Shown here one piece after another: positions 35,533 through 48,045 of a stretch of DNA of 64,000 bases. Every line of letters begins with the position of its first letter. Position 1 is the stretch's first letter. Under the pieces are notes generated by a model. That model saw only the letters and a program-made list of their open reading frames with translations, did not search any database and was not told the origin of the DNA. The position numbers and the translations under genes are program-made. This DNA comes from Sphagnum magellanicum (Eukaryota; Streptophyta; Sphagnopsida; Sphagnales; Sphagnaceae), in contig CM038908.1 in NCBI GenBank assembly GCA_021904315.1, positions 28,230,501-28,294,500 on the forward strand, written 5' to 3'.

Positions 35533-38500
35533 GGGTTGTTGGGGGTGTGTAATTGAACTAAAGAAAACCTCAACAAGGCAACACAATGACCTTCCTCATA
35601 ATGTGGGTGTGACCCTTTGTCAATGGAGCCTATATATATCCTCAGATCTTCCAAGCTTTCATCAACACATTGCTTGCCAACTTCCCTTCAATGTAGGGAC
35701 AAGTAGTGGCCTGGTTTATGACTAACCAACTACCAAGTAGTTTATGTTTGATATGTAATGTCTTGTGACCCACTATATTGCCTTCTCATAGGTTGGTTAA
35801 TTAAAGGAACATTATTCATTATTAGAATCATTAAAGGACCTTGTCAAAAAAAAAGAACAATTATATTGACTATATCCACAACTCAACCTCCCCCCCCCCT
35901 ATATAAGTTGCCCTCCCCAATCAATGTTTTTGTTGGGGGCAAATTTTGGCATTTTTTGACCTGAAAATTTATGATTTCAACATGAACAAAAGAGTTTTTT
36001 GTGAAAGAAATGGAGCTAATTTGCCAAACTTGGGGTGGGGGGGGGGTTGAATTCTAAATTGCCAAATTTCTGCAACAAGTTCCAATCAGCTTGTTTTTCA
36101 GGTGATGTTTTGCCACTTGGTGACTGAACAAATTTTAGTGTAAATTTGACTAAATTTGCTAGAATTTTGGAAATTTTCATCAAAATTTGGAAGCCAAAAA
36201 ATTGGGAAAAAAACACTGGTTCTACAAGGAACCCAAAACATAGAAAGAATCTTAGAATTTTTTAATTTTTATATCTGGTTGATAGCAAAATTTGGCTAAA
36301 TCTTCTTGTGGATGAACACTAGTTTGGCCACATAATAAAATTGGAATTTTTCTATATAAAAAAACCCCTAGGACCCCAATCCATCCCTTGGTTCTTTTGG
36401 GGTTTTGGTTTAGCTATTAATCACACATGAAACACACATTACAAAGACATATAGCCCAAAAAAATATTCAGATTGCATGATTTTTTGAGACTTCAAAGAT
36501 GGACACCCATTGCCCAAGGCCAATTCTAACAATATGGGGGTTTGAGGGAAGAAGAAGAAGGAGGAGGAGGAGGGGTCAAAGCCTAAGCCCTGAGTCATTT
36601 TGGGTATTTTGACAAGTCTTCAATTTCTATTTTATTCTTGGCAAAAATAGGTTTTAAAAAAAAAAAAAAAAAGCTTCCATGTGTGAAATGGGTTCAAATC
36701 TCAAGATTGGTTTCTTTTTTTTCCTTGAATCAGTTTGATACTTCTTCTGTAGTTTCCTTTATCTTTTGTTTCTAAATTATTGCGCACTCAAATTAAAACA
36801 TCCAGTTGACCATCTTTTTGAGTAGTTGTAACTTGTTGGTTTATGCTTGCAGGCTTCTAGAATCTAGGGTATGTGCAATGATATACTAGCAGCCAACAGA
36901 CAATTAGTACCACCTTAAATGGTTTGGTAGGAATTGGGTTTTGCTCCACCTCTACTCTATTAAGAGAAAACCCCAAGTTGAACTACAACAACTAGGGCTC
37001 TATAGTACAAGTTATTACAAAGGGAAGTAAAAGAACCATGTCCTTAGACTTCAAGGAAAAACTCAATTGTTTTTTTGGTAATCTTTTTGTTGAGGGATGT
37101 TTGTTGATACCACCTCCATGTACATTGTTTTGCATTAGTAAAAAGGTCTTATGGGCGGGGGGGGGAGTTCTTATCATAGATGCTTGGGCTAAAGGTACAT
37201 TATTATCCAAGAGAATTGATCAGAAGGGTGATTCACAACCCACTCTTTAATTTCAGAGGGGAAAATTTTCCTTGGAGACTTGTGCTAAGGAATTCATGAA
37301 GGATTGGCAAGTTGCCCATCAATGAAGTAGGTTTGACACCTTTTGGGGGGGGGTTTATGAAGCCACTCCTCTTCAATGTCAACAACCACCTCATAGCTTA
37401 ACATGTCACCTAGACTATGGCATTCTTATAATCAGGCAAGCTAGCCTACCCATCTCCCTTAACCAGAACTTAAGAGAAAGTTTTGTCCTGGAACTGAAAT
37501 TTTCAGGATTTTCCAAAACTGTAGATGCAATAGTAATCTTCATCATTTTCTCGAGAAGAGTTATTCATATCACATGCATCGTTCACACATGGAGATATTG
37601 TCCATGTTAATGGCATTATTTGTTACTTTTGTTCAATATGTAAATTGTTTTGAAGATAAATAGCCTACATGGCATGTCTACATGGCACATTATCAATGTG
37701 GCTATAAAAAAATGGTAAGCTTGCTTATAGTTTTAATTACATAATGAGAAATCTATTAGAGTTAAAGATTTTTATGCATATATGTATAATTGGGGACTTG
37801 GTAGCCTTGTTACGATGAAGCCAATCTACTATTGGGTAGGAAAATAGATAAATTCCAAGGTGAGAAGGCAAATGGGTCATGGGTTATCCTCTGGAAGGTG
37901 AATCTGTTTTCTATCCATACAAGCTGAACTACTCCAGAAATGCCAAAAACACACCAAAATGAAAAGAGAGTTTGAAAAGTAGCTACCTTCCAAACCTTGA
38001 ACAGTACCTTCCTATGGTCAGAATCTCCATTCTGACATTTTGTCAACCTGGATAAAGTTGTTGCCCTTTTTAAACTGTCTTCAGGTCTATTGCTACCATC
38101 TTGCAATAACTATAGCTATGTTCCAAAATTTTGTTCAAAGAACAAAGATGAAAGAAAAAATAGAGAAATGAAAACATTACATTAATATGAAAGTTATAAT
38201 GTTTTTGCATCAAACTAACTAAACCTACTATCAACATTAAGAAGTAATGAAAGCAAAGAAAAAACAAAAAGAAAACATAATCTTAGGTCTACGACCTTCA
38301 CACAAATGCACACTCTTTTCATATCAAAATATTTTTTCTTCATTCCTCCAAAACAACACAAAAATACAGCATTGAAAATGAATCAAAAGAATAAAAAAAG
38401 TTAAGAATGATGAAATGAACCCAATGGACAAGAAAAAATCACAAGTGATCCTCACCACACAAGGGTTTCTCTTATCCTTTTGGATTTTCACACATTATCC

Positions 38501-41500
38501 TAATCTATTCCTTAAAACTAAACAAGACTAACAATCATTCAAATTTTATTTTAATTTTTCTCAAATCTCCCTTAGGTGATTAGTTCAACAAACCAACCAC
38601 ATATGTACCTAACTACCTAATTATCCTCATCCCCTTAATAAATAGGAGATGGTAAGTGAAAACCTACCGTCAATAACTAATAAATTAGTAAGATGCCCAC
38701 TAAGTTAGCTAGGTTAGGAAATCTACCCCACTAACAAGTTAACCTTTTATTCTAATTTAGAATTACTTTTGAATTATTCTACATTAGGATGGTAACAATT
38801 GTGTTGTGACAATACCTATTGCCCCATGACCATAACTATCATCAATTAACAATATCATTGTTAATAAGTTATCACATTGAAAACAAGGTGAATAAATTGT
38901 TGAGCTACAATCTACTTCCCTTTTAAGAAAGACCTTGTTCACCATCACCACAAACAACAAGAAATTTTCTATTGTAAACCTTGCACCACTACAACACATG
39001 TTCATTGTCCTACACTACACATCACACATGACATTTGCACATGAACATCATTTTAGCATTACACAACATGCACAATACACATTGTAATTGATTTGCGATG
39101 AACAATTTAATATCTATAGGGAACTTGGTGGCCACATGCAAAGGTGTAAGGCAAAGATTAATGTCCAAAGGTGCAAGTCAAGCAACTTGACAACGGCATA
39201 AAAATTGGGAACAACATGAGTTGTTGGAACCCATCCGATGTAAGAATTGCAAACATGTTGTGCAAAAAAAATTACCAAATCCAAAATGTACATGGTGCCA
39301 AAAGTTTAATGATGGAACAAGATCATAGAAAAATTACAAGCACTCGTTCATGTTCAAATCACTATAAACAAAAGAATGTGCAAAGATAAATCAAACAAAT
39401 TCAATTTTGATTACAAAAAAAAATCAACTACTACAAAACAACTAAAAACCACATTTCATTTCAAAAGATGACCATGGAAAAGTGTGACAAGTATCACTTA
39501 CCTCACCAATTCAACAAAAACATTTGAACACAATCGAAATGTTTCAAGGGGGAATGAATCATCAACACACCAATTTACGTGAAATTTGTAAGCTGAAAGC
39601 AAAGGAAAATGTGTTGCTAATACCAAAGGTTGACACACAAGAAGAATAAATTTTTGAAAATTTATTTTTGTTTTCGTAAGACCTCCTTGGTGAATGTGAA
39701 CAACATGCAACAAAACAATAATTCAATGCAAAAAATGCAAATGTGAATTGTGTGAATTGAAATGATGCACATAAGAATCTTCAACACCTTTAACACAATA
39801 GCCCTTTTATCCTTATATTCCAAAGACTTTGTTCCATCACTAATGTTGACTGCAACCACACACAAAAAAAAAACAAACACAAACTTGAAAGCAAAATCCC
39901 AAAGTTTTTCACCTCCATCAACCAATTCCATCTCCATTTCTCCTCCACAAATCAATAATCATTCAATTGAATGATAAAAAACATTGAAACAAACAATGGT
40001 TTCTAACACTTAAAAACTAATACAACTTGCTTTATTCACACCTTAAACCCTAACAATAAAATACTAAATACATTTATGGTCTACACCAACACTCATGTCG
40101 GTACCATGATTAAAAAAACCAAAATCCACTTAAATCATTTTTAAATATTACAAATATCCCCTACTTAGACCAAATTAAGGTCTTTTAAAAGCCACTTTAG
40201 TCAAAGGTCTAAGGAGCAAGGTCCAATGAAATCGAACATTCCTATTGGTTAAAAACTTTAAATTGGTCCCAAGGCCTTTAAACAAAGGTCTAGGACCAAG
40301 ACAAATCAAATGGTGATTTAGCTTACATGGCACCATTTTGGAAGGAAACCCAATTGGTTTGAATAAAAAAAAAAATGTTTAAAGGAAAACTCATGGTTTG
40401 GAAAACCAAAGTGTAAACTAAAGTCCAAGGTTGCCAATTTCTTTCTTTTTTGTTCCTTTCCATTATTTTTTTTTGCCTTTGCTGCTCAAATTTTGAAAAC
40501 ATGTTATGGATTGAAGACATTGTAGAGAGCATACCAGCTCACCCATTTTTTACCAATTCTATAGTTGACATGGCTAGTTTCCTGAATTCTCACAAGGTGA
40601 TTGCTAGGAATGCATTTTCAGCTTTTCCAAGTGCACAAAATGAAGTTGAATTGAAAGGTGGGGCAGAAAGTGAAAAGTTGATTTTCACAAGTGGAAGGGG
40701 ATTTGAATTCACAAAAAATCTCTAAATCAATTTTCATTCCAAACAAGGGATCACCAAGGAAAAGGCAGCTATGGTGAAAAATGAAAAAGGTGAAAAACTT
40801 AGAGAAAAAATCCATTGTGTGTAGTAAGAGTTTTAAAAAAATAAAATAAAAAAAATAGAGAAAATAATGGGGAAAAAAAAAACCAAAAGTTAATCTAATC
40901 CTCTCACATGTCAATCACTCTTTTTTTTATAGAACCTTCAAATTGGACCTCAAGCCTTTAGACACAACCAAAACACAATCATTGTATCATAAAAAGAAGT
41001 GTTCCTTTTTAATGGTAAGAATGGTCCAATTCAAGATTCAATTTTGTTCAAATTGGTCCTTGGGCTTTTGGTCCGTGTACCCTTGTCTAAAATGGCCCTA
41101 AATCAAAGCTATTGTTTTTCAAATTCCTCAAGTAGGTGCATTATCAAGGATCTTCAACATTAATTAGCATTAAATGGTCACTGTCGTAGGTGGGCATAGG
41201 TGGGCAATAGAATTTTCACCTAAAGTGCTACTACAAGTGGCAACCTAGGAAATACCTAGATCTAGAAGTAGCTAATTTAATTATTTTCATTTCAAAAAAA
41301 TGGTGAAAAAACCTTTAGAAATCACCCAAAAAATCTTTCTCTTTTCATTTACAGAAAATATAAAATATAAAATTAACTGCCCCAAAAAAAAGAATGCACT
41401 GAATTCAAATCTAACAATTTTGAATATGCCCACTAAAAGGGCTCACTAAATAAATAAATAAATAAGTAAATAAAAAAGAAGTGAAATCACCAACATGGGT

Positions 41501-42090
41501 GCTGGTTCAAGGTGGCCATCATCCAACATAATGGTCATAAACAAAATGAATTTGCAGATATGAGTTGTGAAGAGAAGTGCCATGAAACCCTGCCAAACTG
41601 AATAAAAAAGAAAGCACCCAAGAAAGAAAGGGAGAAAAAAAGAAACAAGTTGGGCAAGGACCAAAACACCAGGCAAGCAAACAAGCTCAAAAGAGGCTGG
41701 CCACAAAAGAGGAGGGAAGGGAACCACTAAGTACAGAAACCTCCACCAGTTCGGCTTGAAGCATATCATCTAAAGAAAAGGGAGGTAAACCCCATAGATG
41801 GTAGGCTAGCAACTTGTAGATTATGAAGAGCAGATACTTAAGAAGATTTAACAGTGCAGCCCAGATTTATAGGGGGGGAGAAGAAGAAGAAGAAGAAGAA
41901 GAAGTCATGTGCAATTCCCACTTCCAACTAACTAGCCTACCCTCTTTCAAACTTCTCTCATTAATGCAAATCTAGCTAGACTCTAGTCTGCAGCAGCAGC
42001 AGCAGCAGCAGCTTCTTCCTTCCTTGTACCTTCATGGCAGCTCCACTAGGTACTACTACTAGCCTGCAAGCTCTTGATCCACATTTCCCC
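35533..42090. other. Intergenic region, no gene recognised
   Basis: It contains the dispersed repeat at 36,265-36,400 (related to 9,230-9,350) and the repeat at 40,202-40,436. There are simple repeats (AAATA)n at 41,453-41,475, (GAA)n at 41,880-41,905 and (CAG)n at 41,991-42,012. The (GAA)n and (CAG)n runs lie in the upstream region of the LTP gene. A frame at 40,450-40,725 (+) contains WIEDIVESIPAHPFF and vaguely recalls hAT-related fragments; I could not support that. Confidence 0.4.
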
Positions 42091-42097
42091 TATATAA
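42091..42097 (+). promoter_or_regulatory. TATA box of the LTP gene
   Basis: TATATAA follows a C-rich stretch and lies 203 bases before the ATG at 42,300. With the usual 25-35 base spacing, transcription would start near 42,120-42,130, giving a 5' UTR of about 175 bases. Confidence 0.5.
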
Positions 42098-42299
42098 CAA
42101 GCTCCTGCTGCATCCTCTTCACAAGCAGCTAGCTGTGCCTTCAGCTCAATCCCATCAAGAGTCTCCCAGTACCAGTTTTGCTGCAGCAGAAGAGTAGTAC
42201 CTAGTTCCACTTGTATTCAATACTCTTGTGATTTTGTAGTCTTGGATCTGTTGTTGTTGTAGAGGACGGGAAATTTGAAGTTGCTTATTTTTCTTAAAG

Positions 42300-42954
42300 A
42301 TGGCGTACTTCACCAACAAGACGGGGAACTTTAATGGTGTTGTGGGTATATATTGTTTGTTGCTGCTGCTGCTGCTGGCTGTAGCTGCAGTGGAGGAAAC
42401 TAGTGCAGCAGTAGTAGCAGCAGCAGCTCGACCTCAGTGCAATTTGAATGGGCTTTGGCCATGCTATAGTGCTGTACAAGGAACGCGGCCTCCTTTTCCC
42501 AGCCGCAGCTGTTGCAGCGTGGTGAGAGTCGTGGACAAGAACTGCTTGTGCAATGCGTTGTTGTCCGGTAGCTATCCGCCTCAGATGGTGCGGAACGCCT
42601 TAACACTCCCCAACAAGTGTGGACGTTATGATCTCGCCGGCTTCAAGTGTGGAGGTACTAGTTCTTGCAGCTCGAAAAGATCCGGCTCTTCTACAATTTT
42701 TCTCTCGTGTTTGTTTTCTGGCAGATTCATGTGTTCCATCACTGCTACTTCTTGCAAGGACAGACCTAATTACTAGCTGAGAGATAAAAAATTCTTTGGC
42801 TGCAGCGATTATCACATCTCATGTACTGCAATATCTTTTGTAGACTACTATAACTTGTGCAGAACTATTATATTTTTTGAGGTGCATGTGAGTTCCAATA
42901 TTACTGTGTAATCGCTTGGCTGTTTCGAATGCAGGCTACACAATCCCTAGGTGA
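42300..42954 (+). CDS. Non-specific lipid-transfer protein (secreted, 8-Cys motif), two exons
   Basis: Non-specific LTPs carry lipids in a small helical cage and act outside the cell in cuticle formation, defence or signalling. Exon 1 is 42,300-42,654 and exon 2 is 42,935-42,954, joined at G|GTACTA and GAATGCAG, phase 1. The product is 124 residues, ending in CGGYTIPR, a tail typical of many plant LTPs. Residues 1-45 form a hydrophobic signal peptide with a Leu run. The eight cysteines are at 47, 55, 71, 72, 82, 84, 107 and 117, spaced C-x7-C-x15-CC-x9-CxC-x22-C-x9-C. The residue between the paired cysteines is Leu (CLC), as in type-2-like and DIR1-like groups. If the intron is retained, the frame instead runs to a stop at 42,774-42,776 with an unrelated tail. 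An alternative subgroup placement is possible. Confidence 0.87.
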
Positions 42955-42974
42955 AGATCTAGTGGAGGATGACT

Positions 42975-43105
42975 GTAAACGACTGTCTTTTTATTTCTCT
43001 GTGTACATTAAGGGATCTCCCCCAGCGGAAGAACCCTCGGGCCTTATGCCAAGGGGGAAGATCCTCAAATGTTCCCGCATTCCCATAAAAAAGACAGTTG
43101 TTTAC
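42975..43105. repeat. Long hairpin 3' of the LTP gene, first of two
   Basis: Arm 42,975-42,994 pairs with 43,085-43,105 with one bulge and one wobble-type mismatch (GTAAACGACTGTC against GACAGTTGTTTAC). A second nested stem pairs GGATCTCCCCC (43,013-43,023) with GGGGGAAGATCC near 43,055-43,067. The extended shape resembles a plant miRNA precursor or a foldback transposon. It begins 20 bases after the LTP stop, so it may lie in the 3' UTR. Confidence 0.7.
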
Positions 43106-43113
43106 GGGCGGCC

Positions 43114-43218
43114 AGGTTCCTGTACTGTCCATGGATTCTCCTGAGGTTTGGGAACACCCTAGGGCTCTCACGCCCTCAGATGGCACTACCTCAGGAGAAC
43201 CCACTCGTACAAGAACCT
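43114..43218. repeat. Second hairpin 3' of the LTP gene
   Basis: Arms 43,114-43,147 and 43,188-43,218 are reverse complements over most of their 31-34 bases (AGGTTCCTGTAC and TTCTCCTGAGGT on one arm). The loop is about 40 bases. It starts nine bases after the first hairpin. Confidence 0.75.
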
Positions 43219-45930
43219 GAACCCATGAGTACAGCAGGAAGCTCCACAACAACAACATGATTTCCTTGATGACAAATATTGCAGCTGCCAAGTTTTTAAT
43301 TTGGTTTGCTGCAAATTTGTGACTGATTTTTGGAATGGAACTCATAAGCGATTTGTTCTAAATTCTACAGCTCCTAGCTTGCTACTGGAAGGGGGTTGCT
43401 TACAAAGAAGCCATCATAATTAGCTTTCATATTATACTCTATTATAACAAGTTCATAGATAAATTAGTAGCTTTTGATCATTAGCATTTGCTGCTAATCA
43501 TCATATATATCTAACTTAGCTGCTTTAAAATATTTCGTTACTTATTACTGCCTAGCTGTTGGGCCGGTTATATTATTTTGTGTTTCGTTGAGTACTAAAT
43601 CATATAATTTATTTTTTTGCTAGTTGTTGGGTTTTCTTCCATTTGGATATTAGGTACACTAGTGTGATTTCTAGCTGCAACTGAGTTCTGGTGTCTTCAC
43701 ATCATGGCATAACTGTTATGAGATGAGCTTAAGCAAATCATAAAAGATTATTTTATTCCCCAGCTGCATTTAATCATGAATTTTCTGGATCTACTTCTAG
43801 CCTTGTTTGTGTGTGTGTGTGTTTGTGTGTGTTCATTCAGAATGTTCAATTTCATTATAGATTCATTGATGGGTGAGTGAAATATGAGATTTACATTCTT
43901 GCCTCTAGGCTGGAAAAGAGGAGAAACTAGCAGGCGGCCTGGATCTTGGTTCACAATAGCCATGTCCTGATCATATCAAGATTAGTCCTTGGATGTTTAG
44001 TCAAGAAAATCATATTTTGTCAAGAGACCCTAAACCAATGTGTACACATATGATCTTATTATACATAAGATTTGACTCTCAAGAAGCTGCAGCAGCAGAC
44101 ATTTATTCTCAACTCTTCTTAAACAATGACACTAATTATTTCAGCCAGAGCCTGCAGCAAGAAGATGAACATAAGTAATCTCAACTTACAAAACTTGCTG
44201 GAGAGAAATTAGAAAACAGAATACTACCTAGCTAGGGCCTGTAAGTATTATAATAGCCTATGCCCTTGGCAATTCCTTCTCTTCTTGAGATCTTCAAGTC
44301 TCCAAACCCTCTAGGCCTAGAGCTGCAGGCATTATATGATGATGGATATTTATTTAGGGCTCTGTGCTATTGTGCATTACTAGTGACAGACAAAATGATG
44401 AAGAAAAAAAAAAAAAAGTTGGAAATTGAGTTCCATTCGAATGAAAATATTCAATGACATTGCACATAACTTGAATTCGATTCAAATTCAATTGAGCTCA
44501 GATTTAATTGAATTGAACGCAAAACTCTATTGAAATTTAATTGGAATTGAGTTAAATCCCAATGTGACTGAATTAAGTTCAAATTCAATCAAAGAAAAAG
44601 TGGGATATAAATTGGTTCAAAAAGTATTGAAAATCTGCTTGTCACTTCCATCATTCATGACTTTCCGATGTTGAAATTTTTCAAACAGCTCCCCAAAAAA
44701 AATTAAATTAAAATTAAAAAGCCACCTTTCTATTCCATTTTGAGAAAATACCCAAACAAAATCTATTAATTTGATAAGATGAAACATTGCCCCTACGCTC
44801 GTCCGCCCTATCTAGGAGCTCTCATGTTACCATCATCTTTGTCCTTATACGAGTGAGCTACAACACTAATTTATTCAAGCTCATTTTGCAGTCAGCCTCA
44901 CTATAGAAATATTCTATAATGTGTATGATCTTAGGTATTGCACTTATAGGGTGCAAAGCTGGGGGGATGATAAACTTCGCTCCTAGAATTAATTTCCTTG
45001 CTTATTGAATTAAAATTTGGGAATTTAACAAGAAGGTAATGTTGTGAGACATTTCATGCACATCCATGATCCACCCATTTTTTGCCAAATCCAAAAAAAA
45101 TAGGGAACTTTGAAATTTTACTAATATGCTAATGGATAAATTGTGCAACAATTGATATTATTCAATTACTACTACTCCAGTGGGCAGGATGTGTTTATTG
45201 TTTGTTGATCTTCTCATGTCACTATATAAGATTTTCTAACCCATCGGGCATGTCTTGTTTGATACATTGCTCTCATATTATCTCACTATGGGAAAACCTT
45301 TCATGAGTGGTGGATGATGAAAGCACATTCCTATGAACAAAATAATGTTGCCAAATTATTTCCTTTCAAAATTGTGTATATTGAAACTTTCATCAAGCCC
45401 ATATTTAAAAGCTTTTTCATTAATTATACTTATAATAACATAGTTCAAAACTTTAAAAATAAAATTTTCAAAAGAAATCAGAATTTTAATTGACATTAAA
45501 TAATTAAAAAATATATTTTTGAGAATATGATACTCATAACAATATATTGCAAAATGAAAATATATTCTAAAAATCATTTTGATTGCCAAACTTGATGAAA
45601 TATTTCCTCACATATTGAATATAAATCTATTGTATCATTTTAATTCCATATGAAGTATTTCATTCATTTGATTTCATAAAACACATTTAAATAAGATATT
45701 TCATTTAGATAAGCATAAGTGTGAAAAATAGACATAATATATTTTTTAATTACTCTATTTTGAAAGGTAACAAAAATTGTGTTATTCCAAAATTCCATAA
45801 CCCGGATTTTATGTGTTACCCCCGCCATTCTGTTCTCTTTTAGGGGTGAAAACGGTTTTACCTTGCGATTAGAAACCGCACGTTGTTACCATTTTAACTG
45901 TGGTAAAGACTGCAAAGCTTCACCGCCTGC

Positions 45931-45962
<32 letters not shown>

Positions 45963-46200
45963 GGGCAGGTGGGGGGAGAAGACGACGGCCCGCGTCCTCC
46001 CGCACTCTCCGCAGAGGAGAGGAGGAGCTTCCGCTTTGCTCGCTCGCTCGCGCCGCAGATCTTCCTAGTGTAGGATTGTGGATGTCGCCCTGCGCAAAGA
46101 GTAGTAGTGCACATCAAGAACTAGATGCAACAAACAGTTGTAGTGGTGTTACCAAAATTTGTAGAGAAATTTCAAAAGAACCCATCAACTCGCGGAGTAG
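43219..46200. other. Intergenic between LTP and DUF1677, no gene recognised
   Basis: The stretch is mostly AT-rich with a short (GT)n near 43,808. The last 400 bases rise sharply in G+C and contain a 23-base G run. That part is probably promoter for DUF1677, although no clear TATA box was found. Confidence 0.45.
45934..45956 (+). repeat. Homopolymer run of 23 G
   Basis: An uninterrupted G run is followed by GGGGGG, GGTGGGGGG and further purines. It lies about 570 bases before the DUF1677 start codon. Such DNA can form G-quadruplexes on the plus strand, and it is also a place where length miscalls are likely. Confidence 0.8.
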
Positions 46201-46525
46201 ATAGAAAATCTCCAAGCTCTCTCTCTCTCTCGTGCTCGACTCTCTTTCGCGTTTTGTCTGGATGTGAAGAAGCAGCGCGACTTTGTTCTGTTTTCTTCTG
46301 TTTTAAAAAAAAAAGAAAATTGGGTTTTCTTTGTGTCTAGTTTTTCCGATTTGGTTGCAGTGGAATTTCATGATCCCGAGAGTGTGATCTTTTTTGCGAG
46401 ATTCGTGAAGAAGCACGAGTCACGCGGGCGACACTGAGCTTGCTGCTGGCTTCTTACACGATCCGAATTACGAGAATTTTTGTGGGAAACTCGATCGAAA
46501 TTAGTTGAGAGGAAAGAAATTATCT

Positions 46526-47260
46526 ATGGGAACTGCGGTGAAGACGATGATGCAGGCGAAGGTGGCGACGTCAACGACCCCGTTTGCGAAAGCCAAAGGA
46601 TCAGCAACAGCAGCAGCAGCAGGGACTTGCAGCAGTGGATCTGGTTCGGAGCTGAAGAAGAGCCACAGCAGCTTGCGCAAAGCAGCGTCAGACACGACAA
46701 CAACAGGAGTTGCAGCCATGGCGGACAACATGGTGGACACGTTCTCCCAATTTTCCCTCACAGTAACCGAGGAAGAAGAAGAAGAAGAAGAAGAAGAAGA
46801 AGACTCATCCTCCTCCTCGCGGGAGATTGTGTCGAAATGCGAGTGTTGTGGGCTGGCGGAAGAATGCACAGCAGCGTACATGGAGAAGACCAAGGCGCTT
46901 TTCTGTGGTCGTTTTGTGTGTGGCTTGTGTTCGGAAGCTGTGAAGGAAGAGAGAAGACGCCTAGGAGGAGGAGGAGGAGGAGGAAGAGGAGGAGGAGACT
47001 CAGACGACGCAGCCGCAGCTCCAGGCATGGAAGAAGCTCTTTTCAGTCACATGAAAGTCTGCATCAAGTTCAACACCTCCACTCGAGCAGACCCTGCTGC
47101 GCATCTAGCAACAGCCATGCGACAGATTCTCAGGCGCAGTGTGGAGCAGCTTGGAGTCACTCCCAGCAGACCCATGAGAGACCGTCTTTGGCAGCGATCC
47201 GGTCTCTCTAGGAGTGAGACTTTTAGTGCTCGAGGACAACGGAATCTGAGCTTGCCATAG
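46526..47260 (+). CDS. DUF1677 family protein, single exon
   Basis: This is a plant-specific family with a conserved Cys-rich block and no established biochemical role. The start at 46,526 is the first in-frame ATG after an in-frame TAG at 46,502-46,504, giving 244 residues. Residues 104-141 carry the family signature KCECCGLAEECTAAYMEK ... FVCGLCSEAVKEE, with cysteines at 105, 107, 108, 114, 127, 132 and 135 that could bind zinc. A second conserved part (about 168-205) reads EEALFSHMKVCIKFN and AMRQILRRS. An 11-residue Glu run (82-92), encoded by GAA/GAG repeats, and a Gly-rich insert (147-157) are low-complexity additions. A pyrimidine-rich leader with (CT)n lies at 46,215-46,250. G+C is clearly higher than in the flanks. 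The frame is intact. Confidence 0.9.
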   Translation: MGTAVKTMMQAKVATSTTPFAKAKGSATAAAAGTCSSGSGSELKKSHSSLRKAASDTTTTGVAAMADNMVDTFSQFSLTVTEEEEEEEEEEEDSSSSSREIVSKCECCGLAEECTAAYMEKTKALFCGRFVCGLCSEAVKEERRRLGGGGGGGRGGGDSDDAAAAPGMEEALFSHMKVCIKFNTSTRADPAAHLATAMRQILRRSVEQLGVTPSRPMRDRLWQRSGLSRSETFSARGQRNLSLP

Positions 47261-47449
47261 TTCGAATTGGCAAGCTGCTTTGAGCTTTGAGCTTTGAGCT
47301 TCTTTGTTTCCAACAAAAACACGCAGCAATTAGATCTTCTGCACACCTACCACATCATGATCATGCTCCTCACACATACATACAACATACTCCAGCCTGA
47401 GACTTTTGTGGAGAGCCCTGAGTGTGCATTTTCCAGAGTACAGGGAAAT

Positions 47450-48045
47450 TGCTTAGAGCTCTCCAAGAACGACGAAGATGGAGATTTCTGCAATGGGTAG
47501 CTGCTGTAGTATTTTGTGATCAGAGTGATCAGAGCACCGCCTTTAGAGCTCTGCCAAGATTTGGGAATTTCTTTGCCAATCAGTTGCTTGCAGAGCCTAG
47601 GAGCTTTAGAGCTATGCAAAGAAGGAATGAACATGGATGGGGATTTTATTCTTCTGCAATCAGTTGCAGCTGAGTCTAGGAGCTTTCTAGAGCTCTACAA
47701 GAACAAATGAACATGGGGATATCATTCTTCCACAGCAGCCATGGGGATTTCTGCTGCAATGGGTTGTTGCAGTCAAGTAGGGAGCTTTTTAGAGTTCTGC
47801 AAGAATGGACATTTGAATCGCTGAACATGGAGATTTCTTCTTCTGCAATGGGTTGCAGTCGAGTAGGGAGCTTTTGAGTTCTGCAAGAATGGACATTGGA
47901 ATTTCTGAACTTGGGGATTTTTGCTGCAATGGGTTGCTGCAGTAAAGTAGGGAGCTTTTTGGAGTTTCTGCAAGAATGGACATTGGAATTTCTGAACATG
48001 GGGATTTCTTCTTCTGCAGTGGGTTGTGGAAGGATGGAATGGTTG
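47450..48045 (+). repeat. Degenerate tandem array downstream of DUF1677
   Basis: About seven units of roughly 65-100 bp carry GGAGCTTT(TT)AGAGTTCTGC, AAGAATGGACATT, GAACATGGGGATTTCT and CTGCAATGGGTTGC. The last three units (from about 47,778, 47,858 and 47,948) are best conserved. It begins 190 bases after the DUF1677 stop, so it may be transcribed as 3' UTR. Confidence 0.75.

Noticed and set aside
40450..40725. Possible hAT transposase fragment
   Set aside because: Only a vague resemblance around WIEDIVESIP; no second motif was found.
42657..42776. Extended C-terminal tail of the LTP reading frame
   Set aside because: It is most likely intron sequence; splicing gives the family-typical YTIPR ending.
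46505..46525. Upstream extension of the DUF1677 frame
   Set aside because: The extra seven codons begin with TTG, not ATG. The first in-frame ATG is at 46,526.
46480..47211. Long overlapping frames on both strands over the DUF1677 gene
   Set aside because: They are products of the GAA/GGA/CAG-rich codons of the real gene and have no conserved motif.
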